A stretch of DNA of 64,000 nucleotides from Campylobacterota bacterium (GTDB lineage: Bacteria > Campylobacterota > Campylobacteria > Campylobacterales > Sulfurovaceae), in NCBI GenBank assembly GCA_003252535.1, contig QKDN01000054.1:124001-188000 (forward strand). Reading direction: 5' to 3'. The notes beneath the pieces were generated by a model. It did no database searches and had not been told where the DNA came from. It saw nothing but the letters and a program-made list of their open reading frames with translations. Of the stretch, positions 1 through 7,940 are shown piece after piece (position 1 is the first letter of the stretch; each line of letters starts with the position of its first letter). A program made the translations under genes and the position numbers.

Positions 1-405
1 GCCAAGAAGCACTCAGGGCTCAGCTGGGAAGAGATCGCCGCAAAGGTCGGTATCTCCCCGGTGTTCCTCACCTCTGTCGCTCTGGGGATGAACTCTCTGA
101 AGCCCGAATTCGTCCCTGGCTTCTGCGAAGTGCTCGGCCTCTCCGATGAGGTGGCTGTCGCATTGCAGGAGTTCCCCAACAAAAAGTGGGATCAGACCGT
201 ACCGACCGATCCGCTCATCTACAGACTCTATGAGGTGGTCGGCGTATACGGCGGGACGATCAAAGAGATCGTCCATGAGAAGTTCGGCGACGGGATCATG
301 AGCGCGATCGACTTCTCTATGGATATCGACAAAGAGGAGAACCCTGCAGGTGACAGGGTCAAGATCACTATGAACGGAAAGTTCCTTCCGTACAAGTCCT
401 GGTAA
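1..405 (+). CDS. cynS: Cyanate hydratase (cyanase), 5' end cut off by the window
   Basis: Cyanase converts cyanate and bicarbonate to ammonia and CO2 in the cytoplasm, detoxifying cyanate and supplying nitrogen. The frame is open from base 1 and carries 134 residues of a protein that is normally about 150, so only a short N-terminal stretch is missing. The three catalytic residues of the family are recognisable: Arg and Glu in LIYRLYE and Ser in GIMSAIDF. The C-terminus NGKFLPYKSW is typical. Its TAA overlaps the ATG of the next gene by one base, so the two are translationally coupled. Identification is firm; the start lies outside the window. Confidence 0.95.
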   Translation, partial: AKKHSGLSWEEIAAKVGISPVFLTSVALGMNSLKPEFVPGFCEVLGLSDEVAVALQEFPNKKWDQTVPTDPLIYRLYEVVGVYGGTIKEIVHEKFGDGIMSAIDFSMDIDKEENPAGDRVKITMNGKFLPYKSW

Positions 406-2120
406 TGTCTGGCAATACGCTTCAGGTCAGCGTGGGACTCTACTCCCACAAAGGCCGCAAAGAGATCAACCAGGACTACCAGGGTGTATCCATCCCCGGG
501 GATCATTTGCTGACTACTAAAGGTATAGCGCTCGCCATCGCAGACGGCATCAGCAGCAGCGCCGTGAGTCAGGAGGCATCGCAGATGAGCGTAAGCACTT
601 TCCTCGACGACTACTTCGCCACATCCGAATCATGGAGCGTGCAGAAGTCGGCGGAGAGTGTCATCGATGCGACCAACTCCTGGCTCTATTCGCGAAACAA
701 AGACAACCTCTACCACCTTGAAAAAGACAAGGGCTTCGTCTGTACCTTTAGCAGTCTGATCATCAAATCGACCACGGCACATATCTTCCACCTCGGTGAC
801 GCGCGTATCTACCATATCCGTGACCATCAAAGCAGGCAGCTCACCACCGACCACAGGGTCTGGGTATCCAAAGAGCAGAGCTATCTCAGTCGCGCTCTCG
901 GAATCGACTCGCAGATCATCATCGACTATGAGAGCATACCGCTTCAGAGAGACGATCTCTTCGTGATGGCGACGGATGGGGTCTATGAGTTCGTCACGAT
1001 GGAGTTCATCCTCGAGACGATAGCGCGTTACGAAGGCGACCTCGATATGGCGGCCAAGATCGTCATCGACAAGGCCTACGAGAATGGCAGCGGCGACAAC
1101 CTCACGGTGGGACTGCTCCGCATCGATACTCTCCCCGACAAGGATATCAAGGAGATACATTCGCATCTCTACGAGCGGCCCATCCCCGCTATCCCGGAGG
1201 AGGGGAGCGAGTTCGACGGCTACCACATTCTCCGCAAGCTCAGCTCCTCCTCACGCAGCCACGTCTTCCTCGCAGAGGATATGGAGAACGACCACAAGGT
1301 GGTGATCAAGATCCCATCGATCGACCTTCAGGGGAGCGAAGCCTATCTCGAAAGCTTCCTGCTCGAAGAGTGGGTCGCCAAACGGCTCAATAACAACCAC
1401 ATCCTCAGACCCTACACCCCGGAGCGAAAGAGCAGCTATCTCTACACCGCCACAGAGTATATCGAGGGGAAGAGCCTGCGCCAGTGGATGATCGACAACC
1501 CCAGGCGCGATATCGGGACGGTGCGCGATATCGCCGAGCAGATCGCGCGGGGACTGCTGGCATTTCACAGGATGGAGATGATCCACCAGGATCTCAGACC
1601 CGAGAACATCATGATCGATGCCAGCGGTACGGTCAAGATCATCGACTTCGGCGCAGTAGCGATCAAGGGGATTTCGGAGGTCAATACCTTCATCGAGCGG
1701 GAAGATATGCAGGGGACGATGCAGTACTCCGCCCCCGAGTACTTCCTCGGCGAGGGGGGAACCTACCGCAGCGACCTCTATTCGCTCGGTGTCATCGTCC
1801 ACGAGCTGCTCGGCGGTTCGCTCCCCTACGGTACGAAGATCGCGCGAACGACGAGCAGGGGAGAGCAGAAGAAGCTCCACTACCACACACTCTACCCCGA
1901 TCGTCCAGTCTGGATCGACGAGACGGTGAAGAAGGCGGTCGCCATCGACCCGCTCAAACGCTACAGCGAGCTCTCGGAGTTCCTCTACGATCTCAAGAAT
2001 CCCAACGCGGCGTTCATGAACAAAAAGCCCCCCTCGATCATCGAGAGAGAGCCCGATCTCTTCTGGAGAGCGGTGAGCCTGGTAGAACTCTTCATTATCA
2101 TCATGCTGCTGACGCGGTAG
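405..2120 (+). CDS. Bifunctional PP2C phosphatase / Ser-Thr protein kinase with C-terminal membrane anchor
   Basis: 571 residues. The N-terminal part (about 10-240) is a PP2C-type phosphatase with metal-binding motifs NQD (22-24), ADG (46-48), ATDG (189-192) and GDN (230-232). The second half (about 270-540) is a Hanks-type kinase: VVIKIP with the ATP-site Lys302, HQD (394-396, in place of HRD), Asn401, DFG (414-416) and APE (443-445). The glycine-rich loop is poor: the corresponding stretch is mostly serines. A hydrophobic segment at about 553-569 would anchor it to the inner membrane. It overlaps cynS by one base, so a role in controlling cyanate or nitrogen assimilation is inferred from context. 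Such opposed-activity fusions are known beside nitrogen-assimilation genes, but the substrate is not evident here. Confidence 0.9.
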   Translation: MSGNTLQVSVGLYSHKGRKEINQDYQGVSIPGDHLLTTKGIALAIADGISSSAVSQEASQMSVSTFLDDYFATSESWSVQKSAESVIDATNSWLYSRNKDNLYHLEKDKGFVCTFSSLIIKSTTAHIFHLGDARIYHIRDHQSRQLTTDHRVWVSKEQSYLSRALGIDSQIIIDYESIPLQRDDLFVMATDGVYEFVTMEFILETIARYEGDLDMAAKIVIDKAYENGSGDNLTVGLLRIDTLPDKDIKEIHSHLYERPIPAIPEEGSEFDGYHILRKLSSSSRSHVFLAEDMENDHKVVIKIPSIDLQGSEAYLESFLLEEWVAKRLNNNHILRPYTPERKSSYLYTATEYIEGKSLRQWMIDNPRRDIGTVRDIAEQIARGLLAFHRMEMIHQDLRPENIMIDASGTVKIIDFGAVAIKGISEVNTFIEREDMQGTMQYSAPEYFLGEGGTYRSDLYSLGVIVHELLGGSLPYGTKIARTTSRGEQKKLHYHTLYPDRPVWIDETVKKAVAIDPLKRYSELSEFLYDLKNPNAAFMNKKPPSIIEREPDLFWRAVSLVELFIIIMLLTR

Positions 2121-2153
2121 GGGGAAGTTTCAATTACTGAATGGTCAGGGTTG

Positions 2154-2184
2154 TTCCATATCAGGAGATATGGAACGAGTCAGG
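2154..2184. repeat. Hairpin with CGAGTCA end, at the 3' end of an orphan ORF
   Basis: TTCCATATC and GATATGGAA form a 9-bp stem around AGGA, followed by CGAGTCA. The same CGAGTCA follows the palindrome of the MITE-like copy at 2625-2653. The stop codon of the minus-strand ORF (2161-2163) lies in the hairpin loop. It may be a degenerate relative of the element ends, a terminator, or both. There is no T-tract on either side. Confidence 0.4.
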
Positions 2185-2463
2185 TGAACAAGGATAACTG
2201 TCAAAGTTATCCTTGTTTTGTGCATCTAATTCATCTTTTAATTCTGGAAACTTTTTTAAAATAGGGGCAATTATTTCATCATATATATCTAAAGCATTTT
2301 CTATTATACTTTTTGAAATCTCAGATTTATATGATTCAGTATTTGTCATAACACTTTTTAATTCGTTAGGTTTTAAAATTGTGGGAGGTACATGTAATAA
2401 TCTCCTATAGCTTTCATATACATTACATAAAATATATTTTGCTTCTTCTTGACTCATTTCCAT
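2161..2463 (-). CDS. Orphan hypothetical protein, AT-rich
   Basis: I do not recognise this family. The frame is open from a TTG at 2493, but I prefer the ATG at 2463 (MEMSQEEAKY), which has AGGAAAGA immediately upstream; this gives about 100 residues. The protein is soluble and charged, with no signal peptide or membrane segment. The DNA is visibly more AT-rich than the flanking genes, and the gene lies between palindromic repeats, both signs of horizontal acquisition. The stop codon is inside a hairpin. It could be a defence or toxin-antitoxin component, but nothing in the sequence shows this. Confidence 0.55.
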   Translation of the reverse strand: MEMSQEEAKYILCNVYESYRRLLHVPPTILKPNELKSVMTNTESYKSEISKSIIENALDIYDEIIAPILKKFPELKDELDAQNKDNFDSYPCSPDSFHIS

Positions 2464-2494
2464 TCTTTCCTGAGTGGTGATTTGATTATACAAA

Positions 2495-2653
2495 CGAGTA
2501 TAAATGCGTATTGACTAATCAAAGTCAGTCAAACACTCTACCACTAAAATTTTCATTCAATCCTTAAAAGTACTCAAAACCAATAATAAATCGATTCATT
2601 TCTTCCTATTGAAAATCCAATGGTGCATTACGAAGCTGGAGCTTCGTAACGAG
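2495..2653. repeat. MITE-like element, copy A (left end degraded)
   Basis: About 150 bp (2505-2653) match the 3275-3424 region in the same orientation, differing at scattered positions. The right end (2625-2653) holds a near-perfect palindrome, ACGAAGCT-GG-AGCTTCGT, and finishes in AACGAG. The left terminal palindrome present in copy B is missing here; only CGAG, a few bases and ATGCG remain. No ORF inside. See copy B for the full structure. Confidence 0.75.
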
Positions 2654-3226
2654 TCAAAAATCGCCCCAAAATGTACTAAACTCATGTTCGAACTCTGTTG
2701 TTCCATTTGATTTAATTCCAAATATATAAACTTTGTCATATGTTTTTACAGTAATTACATACAACGCATCAGGATTAGATTCAAGCTTTAAGTCTGATTG
2801 TATTGAACCTTCTGAGAAAGGTACAATCAGAAGATTCAATTCAATTGTTGAAAGTTCATATTCACTTTTTTGCATTTTGTTTAAAGCAAGCGCTAAAGCA
2901 GCTTGCTCATCGATTCTTGTTGGTTTATATTTTTCTATAAATGTTGAGACTTTTTCAATTATTTGACGCCATGCATCAATATTTTTGTTAATTTTATCTC
3001 CTAATAAAAAAAAGCCGACAATTGAGCTACCAGTTAAAAATTTCCAGTCTACTTCATTAAACATATCTACTAAAACTCCAGGCCAGTCAGCACCATGTCC
3101 AATATTTACTTTTTCAATTTTTAACAAAGGATCAATGTCAGAAAACTTTTCTTTTACTTCGTATAGATATTTTTTTTCCTCCCAATCTTGAGAATCGTAG
3201 TATAAATCAGAAAATATAAATTGCAT
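2654..3226 (-). CDS. Orphan hypothetical protein between two MITE-like copies
   Basis: 190 residues, not recognised. It begins MQFIFSDLYY and ends FSTFWGDF; there is no signal peptide, and the mostly soluble sequence has one moderately hydrophobic patch (GSSIVGFFLLG). The DNA is strikingly AT-rich compared with neighbours. The TGA stop abuts the outer end of repeat copy A exactly, and the ATG lies about 25 bp from the left end of copy B, so the gene fills the interval between two elements. This suggests it arrived with them or was captured between them. Function unknown; a defence-related role is only a guess. Confidence 0.6.
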   Translation of the reverse strand: MQFIFSDLYYDSQDWEEKKYLYEVKEKFSDIDPLLKIEKVNIGHGADWPGVLVDMFNEVDWKFLTGSSIVGFFLLGDKINKNIDAWRQIIEKVSTFIEKYKPTRIDEQAALALALNKMQKSEYELSTIELNLLIVPFSEGSIQSDLKLESNPDALYVITVKTYDKVYIFGIKSNGTTEFEHEFSTFWGDF

Positions 3227-3250
3227 AAAACCCCTTTTTTTAATATTTTG

Positions 3251-3424
3251 CTCGTTACGAAGCTCCAGCTTCGTAATGCGTATTGACTAATCAAAGTCAG
3301 ACAAACACTCTACCACTAAATTTTCCATTCAATCCTTAAAAGCACTCAAAACCTACAATAAATCGATTCGCTTCTTCCTATTGGAGTTCCAATGGGCATT
3401 ACGAAGCTGGAGATTCGGAACGAG
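3251..3424. repeat. MITE-like element, copy B, complete, 174 bp with 29-bp terminal inverted repeats
   Basis: The element starts CTCGTTACGAAGCTCCAGC (3251) and ends in the inverted counterpart finishing GGAACGAG (3424). The 29-bp ends 3251-3279 and 3396-3424 are inverted copies with few mismatches. Each end is itself palindromic (ACGAAGCT/AGCTTCGT), so each can fold alone or with the other. The interior of about 115 bp is AT-rich with no ORF. The combination of size, terminal inverted repeats, no coding capacity and a second copy 600 bp away fits a miniature inverted-repeat transposable element. No clear target-site duplication is visible. This is the main content of the gene-free stretch 3227-3532. 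Confidence 0.75.
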
Positions 3425-3532
3425 TTAAGCGAGTATAGGCAGGGGTGTTTCAGGGATTTGGGATGCATAGTGCGCTGGCAAGCGGCACCCTACGACAGGT
3501 GATTCGTCAGGGGAAGCGGAGGGAAGGGGGCG

Positions 3533-4504
3533 CTACTCTGCTTTCTCCGCTCTGATGGAGTGGTAGAGGGATGCGCCGATGAAGGCGATCCCTATCGTCC
3601 CGACGATCACCTCGTTGATCTCCATGAACATCTTGAGGAACATGATGACCGCGAGGGCGGCGATGGCGTAGTGGGCGCCGTGTTCGAGGTAGCGGAACTG
3701 GCTGAGTATCTTCCGCTCGACGAAGTAGAGGGTGAGGCTCCTCACGAAGAGGGCACCGATCCCGAGCCCTATCATGATGACGAAGATGTCGCTGCTCAGA
3801 GCAAAGGCGCCGATGACCCCGTCGAAGCTGAACGAGGCGTCGAGTATCTCCAGGTAGATCAGCCCCATGATGCCGTTGCGCGTTCCATCGGAGGAGAGGA
3901 GATCGTCGAGCGAAGCGATCAGGGAGTGGAGGAGGACGCCGCTGAAGTACGCCAGCGCGATCGATGCGTCGGCGGTGATGTGGATGAGGGAGATACCCAC
4001 TGCCATGGCGATGATGAGCTCGATATTGTTGACCCTGGAGACGGCATCGACGGCGCGGTTGTTCTCGATGATCTTGATCCATTTGTGCTCCCTGTCCTCA
4101 TCGAAGAAGAAATCGAGGAAGACCATCATCAGGAACGACCCGCCGAAGGCATAGATGAGGTTCTTGGTCCCTTCGAGGGTGTGGCGGTACTCTTCGGGCT
4201 TGTCGAGGGCGAGCATGAAAGCATCGACGAACCCCATCCCCGAGGCGATCGAGACGATCAGCACAGGGAAGACGAAACGCATCCCGAATACCGCGACTGG
4301 GATACCGAAAGTGATGAACCGCTTCTGCCAGACGGGCTCCATTGTCTCAAGCACCTTGGCGTTGACCACGGCGTTGTCGAACGAGAGGGAGACCTCGAGG
4401 ACGGCGAGCAGGGAGACGATATAGACCCCGTAGAAGCCCCAGAAATAGAACGCAGCGACAAGCGCGACGGCGGTGATGAGGAGAGAACCGTAAAAATGTC
4501 TCAT
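3533..4504 (-). CDS. DUF475 / TerC-family integral membrane protein
   Basis: 323 residues from the ATG at 4504, chosen because GAAGG lies 7 bases upstream; the open frame runs 12 codons further without a better site. It is a polytopic membrane protein with about eight hydrophobic segments. The acidic intramembrane motifs typical of the TerC/DUF475 group are present: EVSLSFDNAVV near the N-terminus and EILDASFSFDGVIG in the second half, related as an internal repeat. TerC relatives export metal ions (manganese) or act in tellurite resistance. The substrate here is unknown. It is transcribed alone, with a 145-base gap from the MscS gene upstream. Confidence 0.85.
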   Translation of the reverse strand: MRHFYGSLLITAVALVAAFYFWGFYGVYIVSLLAVLEVSLSFDNAVVNAKVLETMEPVWQKRFITFGIPVAVFGMRFVFPVLIVSIASGMGFVDAFMLALDKPEEYRHTLEGTKNLIYAFGGSFLMMVFLDFFFDEDREHKWIKIIENNRAVDAVSRVNNIELIIAMAVGISLIHITADASIALAYFSGVLLHSLIASLDDLLSSDGTRNGIMGLIYLEILDASFSFDGVIGAFALSSDIFVIMIGLGIGALFVRSLTLYFVERKILSQFRYLEHGAHYAIAALAVIMFLKMFMEINEVIVGTIGIAFIGASLYHSIRAEKAE

Positions 4505-4649
4505 AAAAAAACCTTCAGTGAGGGAGATCGGAGACGGCATTATAGGAAAATACCACTTAACAAGTGAGTTTCCCCGGTAGTTCCCCGCTTACGGTATGTA
4601 TTGCTCACTCCATCTGTAGCAAAGGATGGATTTCATCCACCCTATAATC

Positions 4650-6437
4650 TTAACTCTTAACTCTTAACTCTTCATCTCCCTCTTCATGGTAGAGCGAGAG
4701 TGACGGGAATGCGAACTCCAGCGAATGGGTGCGGAGTATCTCCATGATGCGGTACATCACATCCTCCCGTGTCTCGAGCCAGAGTCCCCAGTCGGTCTTC
4801 TTGGTGAAGCAGTAGACGAGGACATCGATGCTGGAGCTCGAGAAGCTTTCGAGATAGACGAAGAGGTTCCGTTTGACCCCCAGCGAATCCTCGATCGAGA
4901 CAAGCTTGGAGCTTTTTTGCTGCTGGAGCTGGTAGGCGGTCTTGTCGGTGGTGATATCGGGATGGCTGCGTAGCATCTGCCGGATGTCCGCTATCGCCGC
5001 TTTGATCGCTGCCGGGTCACTGTCGTAGCGCAGGGAGAGGGTCATCTTGATACGGCGTCCGAGGGTGCGGCGGTTCCAGTTCTTGATCTTCTGGTTGGCG
5101 ATGAGACCGTTGGGGATCGAGACGATGGCATTGTCGAAGGTGCGGAGCGTCGTCACCCGCAGCCCTATCTCCACGACCGTCCCCTCGTCCTGGTCCACGA
5201 CGATCCAGTCTCCCTGTGAGTAGCTGTCGCTCATCAGGATGGAGACGGTGCCGAAGAAATTGGAGAGGGTTTCACGCGCGGCCAGTGCGATGGCGAAACC
5301 CCCTATCCCGAGACCCGAGAGGAGCGTGGTGAGGTCGACACCCGCGAAACGGAGCGAGAAGAGGATACCGATGAGGAAAACAAGGGCATTGACAATCTTG
5401 ATCGCTACATTGATCAGCTCGCTCTTGATGGCCGTGTTGCTCGATTTGATCTGCTCGATGCGGATGCTGGCCACGGCATTGACGATACGGTAGAGGGCGA
5501 GGGTCAGGAGCACCGTGTAGGTGATCTCGAAGAGGGTTCTGTTCCCCCGGCTCATATCGAAATCGGAATAGATATCGACTGTGAGATTGAGACCTATGCT
5601 CAGGAGCAGCCAGCCAAGAGGCTCTTTCATACTCTCGATGATCTCGCGCGCATACGTCCTGAAAAGCCCGGCCTTGCGGAGGAGAAAGCTGATGAGGCCG
5701 TACGCCAGCGGGTGGATGAAGTAAAAAAAGAGCATCGATGCCGCGATGAGTATCACCTTGATGACGCTCAGGTCATAAGGCTCCAGGATATCGTTGATCT
5801 TTGTCCCGATCTTCGAATGGTCGAGGAAGAGGGCAAAGGAGAGGAGGTGGTACTGCTGGTACTTCTCGAGGCGGTAGATCCGTTTGCTGTAGCGGGCGAG
5901 GTAGCTGTAGGTGTCGTTGTTGATCTCGAGGATCGTCTGGAAATCCCTCAGTGTCTGCTGGGCATCTTTGAGGCTCTCGCTCTCCCCTTCAGCCCTGGCG
6001 AGCCACTGGTAGTCATTCCCGGAGACGATGTCGTCGACCGCCTGCTGGTTCGCGGCTATCTCATCGGCAAGCTTTTTCTCGAACGTTTTGCGGTCGAGGT
6101 CGAGCGAGAGGAAGATGTTCTTGAGCATATCGACATGGAGATAGAGTATACGGTTGGCGTTGTAGTTGAGCTCGTTCTTCGCGACGGTATAGCGGTCGTC
6201 CCTTTTTTTGGACTGTTTGAGGACCTTCTTGAGGATATAGAGCTTCTTGTCGTAGGCCTCTTTCTGGGCATCGATCTTTTCGGTATCCTGTAGCAGTTCC
6301 TCGATATAGCTCATATAGAGGGTATACTGTTCGCTGGCGATCTTCTGGACGCCTTCCTGGGAGATGTTCCCCTCGCGCAGACGGTTCTCGAGCTCTATCT
6401 GCTTGTCCACATAGGGGTGGAACCCGCCGTAGAGCAC
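4650..6437 (-). CDS. MscS-family mechanosensitive channel, large periplasmic-domain type
   Basis: An inner-membrane channel that opens under hypo-osmotic stress. The N-terminal 200 residues are helical and charged (periplasmic coiled coil), followed by several membrane segments and the MscS pore signature GIGGFAIALAARETLSNFFG with the beta domain after it (about 380-480). The GTG at 6437 is the first canonical start in frame, but the frame continues upstream to about 6479 and there encodes a convincing signal peptide (NRLLLIFIFLCQG). The only candidate start there is ATA at 6477-6479, with AGGGAG 7 bases upstream, overlapping the end of the GAF gene. The real start is therefore probably upstream. 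The last codons and stop consist of a 7-bp tandem repeat. Confidence 0.88.
   Translation of the reverse strand: MLYGGFHPYVDKQIELENRLREGNISQEGVQKIASEQYTLYMSYIEELLQDTEKIDAQKEAYDKKLYILKKVLKQSKKRDDRYTVAKNELNYNANRILYLHVDMLKNIFLSLDLDRKTFEKKLADEIAANQQAVDDIVSGNDYQWLARAEGESESLKDAQQTLRDFQTILEINNDTYSYLARYSKRIYRLEKYQQYHLLSFALFLDHSKIGTKINDILEPYDLSVIKVILIAASMLFFYFIHPLAYGLISFLLRKAGLFRTYAREIIESMKEPLGWLLLSIGLNLTVDIYSDFDMSRGNRTLFEITYTVLLTLALYRIVNAVASIRIEQIKSSNTAIKSELINVAIKIVNALVFLIGILFSLRFAGVDLTTLLSGLGIGGFAIALAARETLSNFFGTVSILMSDSYSQGDWIVVDQDEGTVVEIGLRVTTLRTFDNAIVSIPNGLIANQKIKNWNRRTLGRRIKMTLSLRYDSDPAAIKAAIADIRQMLRSHPDITTDKTAYQLQQQKSSKLVSIEDSLGVKRNLFVYLESFSSSSIDVLVYCFTKKTDWGLWLETREDVMYRIMEILRTHSLEFAFPSLSLYHEEGDEELRVKS
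4651..4671. repeat. 7-bp tandem repeat (TAACTCT x3) across the channel gene's stop
   Basis: Three perfect TAACTCT units encode the last residues (LRVKS) and the stop codon of the MscS-type gene on the minus strand. Since 7 is not a multiple of 3, gain or loss of a unit would change the reading frame at the extreme C-terminus. The effect would be limited to a few residues or a short read-through. Confidence 0.7.
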
Positions 6438-6471
6438 TCCCTGGCACAGAAAAATGAATATAAGAAGTAAC

Positions 6472-7320
6472 CTATTTATGGCCGGCTCCCTGGTCGTCGT
6501 CGCACTTTTCTCTCTCGAGTGGATAGAGTTCGAACTTCCCCTTGGTATCCCGTGAAGCGATGAACACCCCCTCTGGAGCCGGGTCTATCTGTGCCTGGGC
6601 AGTAATATGAAGCAGGTGATCGCTCTGGCTGTCGAGGTAGTGGAGCTCGATCTCTGCTGCTTCCGGGGTCAGGAGGTAGCAACTGTCGGCACCGATATAG
6701 TACTCTCTGTTCATGCCGGTCACCTTGTAGTAGGCATTGCCGTCTTCCATCAGGTAGAGACTCTTGTCTGCGAGATATTCGTCGAGGTCTTTCTGGAGCT
6801 TCTCGCTCCCGCTCAGGGGTTTGGGCTCCGGTTCCGGGTCGGCAGAGGGGAGAGAATCAGGATCGATGAGGCTGATGAGGATGGAGGCGAGGCTTTCGAG
6901 CTGTTCGATATCGTGCTGCCCGAATCCTCCCTCTTTGTTGAGCAGTTCGATCACGCCGAGTCTTTTGTCGCCGCTGCCGAGGATGGGGGAGGCCAGCAGG
7001 GATGAGGTGGTGTAGCCGCTCTTTTTGTCGACACCGCGGAGGAAGACGGGGCTTGAGGAGGTATCGTTCTCGATGACGCTCTGGCGTTTGTGAAAGGCCA
7101 GTCCTACGATCCCCGCGTTGGATTTGAGCTTGATGCCGGGGAGACCGTCCATATAGAGGCTTTTGAGCCTGTCCTCTTCGCCGAGGTGGACGAAGATGCT
7201 GCACCGCTCGGCTCCGGTACACCCTTTGGCGCACTCTGCGACAAGCCTGAGAGCCTCTTCCGTATTTGCTGTCGCCGTGAGGGTTTGTCTGAGCAATTCG
7301 ACCGCGGGGTTCTTCTCCAT
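6472..7320 (-). CDS. GAF-domain protein
   Basis: 282 residues. Residues about 15-155 form a GAF domain, a small-molecule sensor fold: ERCSIFVH, LRLVAECAKG, SNAGIVGLAFHKRQ, SLLASPIL and LGVIELLNKEG are typical family stretches. The rest (160-282) is an uncharacterised domain containing YYKVTGMNREYYIGADSC, which looks beta-rich. No output domain (HTH, kinase, GGDEF) is seen, so it probably acts by protein contact. The ATG at 7320 follows AAGGAGAGAGG closely. Its 3' end overlaps the likely upstream start of the MscS-type channel gene, so the two form an operon and the GAF protein may respond to envelope or osmotic cues (inference). Confidence 0.8.
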   Translation of the reverse strand: MEKNPAVELLRQTLTATANTEEALRLVAECAKGCTGAERCSIFVHLGEEDRLKSLYMDGLPGIKLKSNAGIVGLAFHKRQSVIENDTSSSPVFLRGVDKKSGYTTSSLLASPILGSGDKRLGVIELLNKEGGFGQHDIEQLESLASILISLIDPDSLPSADPEPEPKPLSGSEKLQKDLDEYLADKSLYLMEDGNAYYKVTGMNREYYIGADSCYLLTPEAAEIELHYLDSQSDHLLHITAQAQIDPAPEGVFIASRDTKGKFELYPLEREKCDDDQGAGHK

Positions 7321-7522
7321 CCTCTCTCCTTTGCACTTGGGGTGTCTCTTTTGGAGCTTTTGTACAATAGTTTATCAAAACAATCCATACAATAAGGTTT
7401 TTTGTATATATTATGTGATAATAAGCTTCATTTGGGTAATATACCCCTTCCAAAAAATTCTTGCTCAAAGCTTGGATAGCCTGATGGCTACAGCGATGGG
7501 CTATTAAACCAAAAGGAAAGAT

Positions 7523-7921
7523 ATGAATTGCTACGAAACGCTCTTTGTCGTTAAACCGACACTTACCGAAGAAGAGATCAAAAACCAGATCGAGTGGGTA
7601 AAAGCCATCCTTGAAAAAGAAGGTGCAGAACTCCTCGCTACTGATGATATGGGTATGAGAAAACTTGCATACCAGGTACAAAAGAACAGCAGAGGTTACT
7701 ATACCGTTCTTTTCTACAAAGCGAACGGAAGCTTCGTAGGCGAGCTTGAAAGAAATCTCAGAAACAACGAAGAGATCATCAAGTTCCTGACCGTAAAATA
7801 CTCAAAAGTCAAAGAGATCGCTCAGTTTGACAAAATGGTAGCAGCTGCCAAAGGCGGCAAAAAAGCTCCTGTAGCAGAAGAAGCTCCTGCAGCAGCAGAA
7901 GAAGCAGCTACAGAGGCATAA
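7523..7921 (+). CDS. rpsF: 30S ribosomal protein S6
   Basis: Binds the central domain of 16S rRNA with S18. 132 residues: MNCYETLFVVKPTLTEEE at the start and the core GMRKLAYQVQKNSRGYY and ELERNLRNNEEIIKFLTVK are classic. After residue 105 there is an Ala/Glu/Lys-rich tail (KKAPVAEEAPAAAEEA), common in this phylum. It begins the conserved rpsF-ssb-rpsR operon, with a 19-base gap to ssb. AAAGGAAAG precedes the ATG. The 200-base leader is AT-rich and contains the small hairpin TAGCC-TGAT-GGCTA (7478-7491); I could not match it confidently to the known S6:S18 leader motif. Confidence 0.97.
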   Translation: MNCYETLFVVKPTLTEEEIKNQIEWVKAILEKEGAELLATDDMGMRKLAYQVQKNSRGYYTVLFYKANGSFVGELERNLRNNEEIIKFLTVKYSKVKEIAQFDKMVAAAKGGKKAPVAEEAPAAAEEAATEA

Positions 7922-7940
7922 CCCAAAATAGGAGCCCCTT

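Noticed and set aside
2495-3430. Integron attC sites and a gene-cassette array
   Set aside because: The ORF-palindrome-ORF layout suggests it, and GTTAAGC at 3424 fits the R' core, but the opposite R'' core is missing at each site and no integrase gene is seen.
3560-4567. Large plus-strand ORF antisense to the DUF475 gene
   Set aside because: Composition is highly charged with no family pattern; it shadows a clear membrane protein. The same applies to other long antisense frames such as 10769-11734, 20365-21432 and 60982-62397.
7478-7522. S6:S18 autoregulatory leader upstream of rpsF
   Set aside because: A hairpin (TAGCC-TGAT-GGCTA) is present, but I could not place the conserved bulge of the known motif, so it is not claimed.
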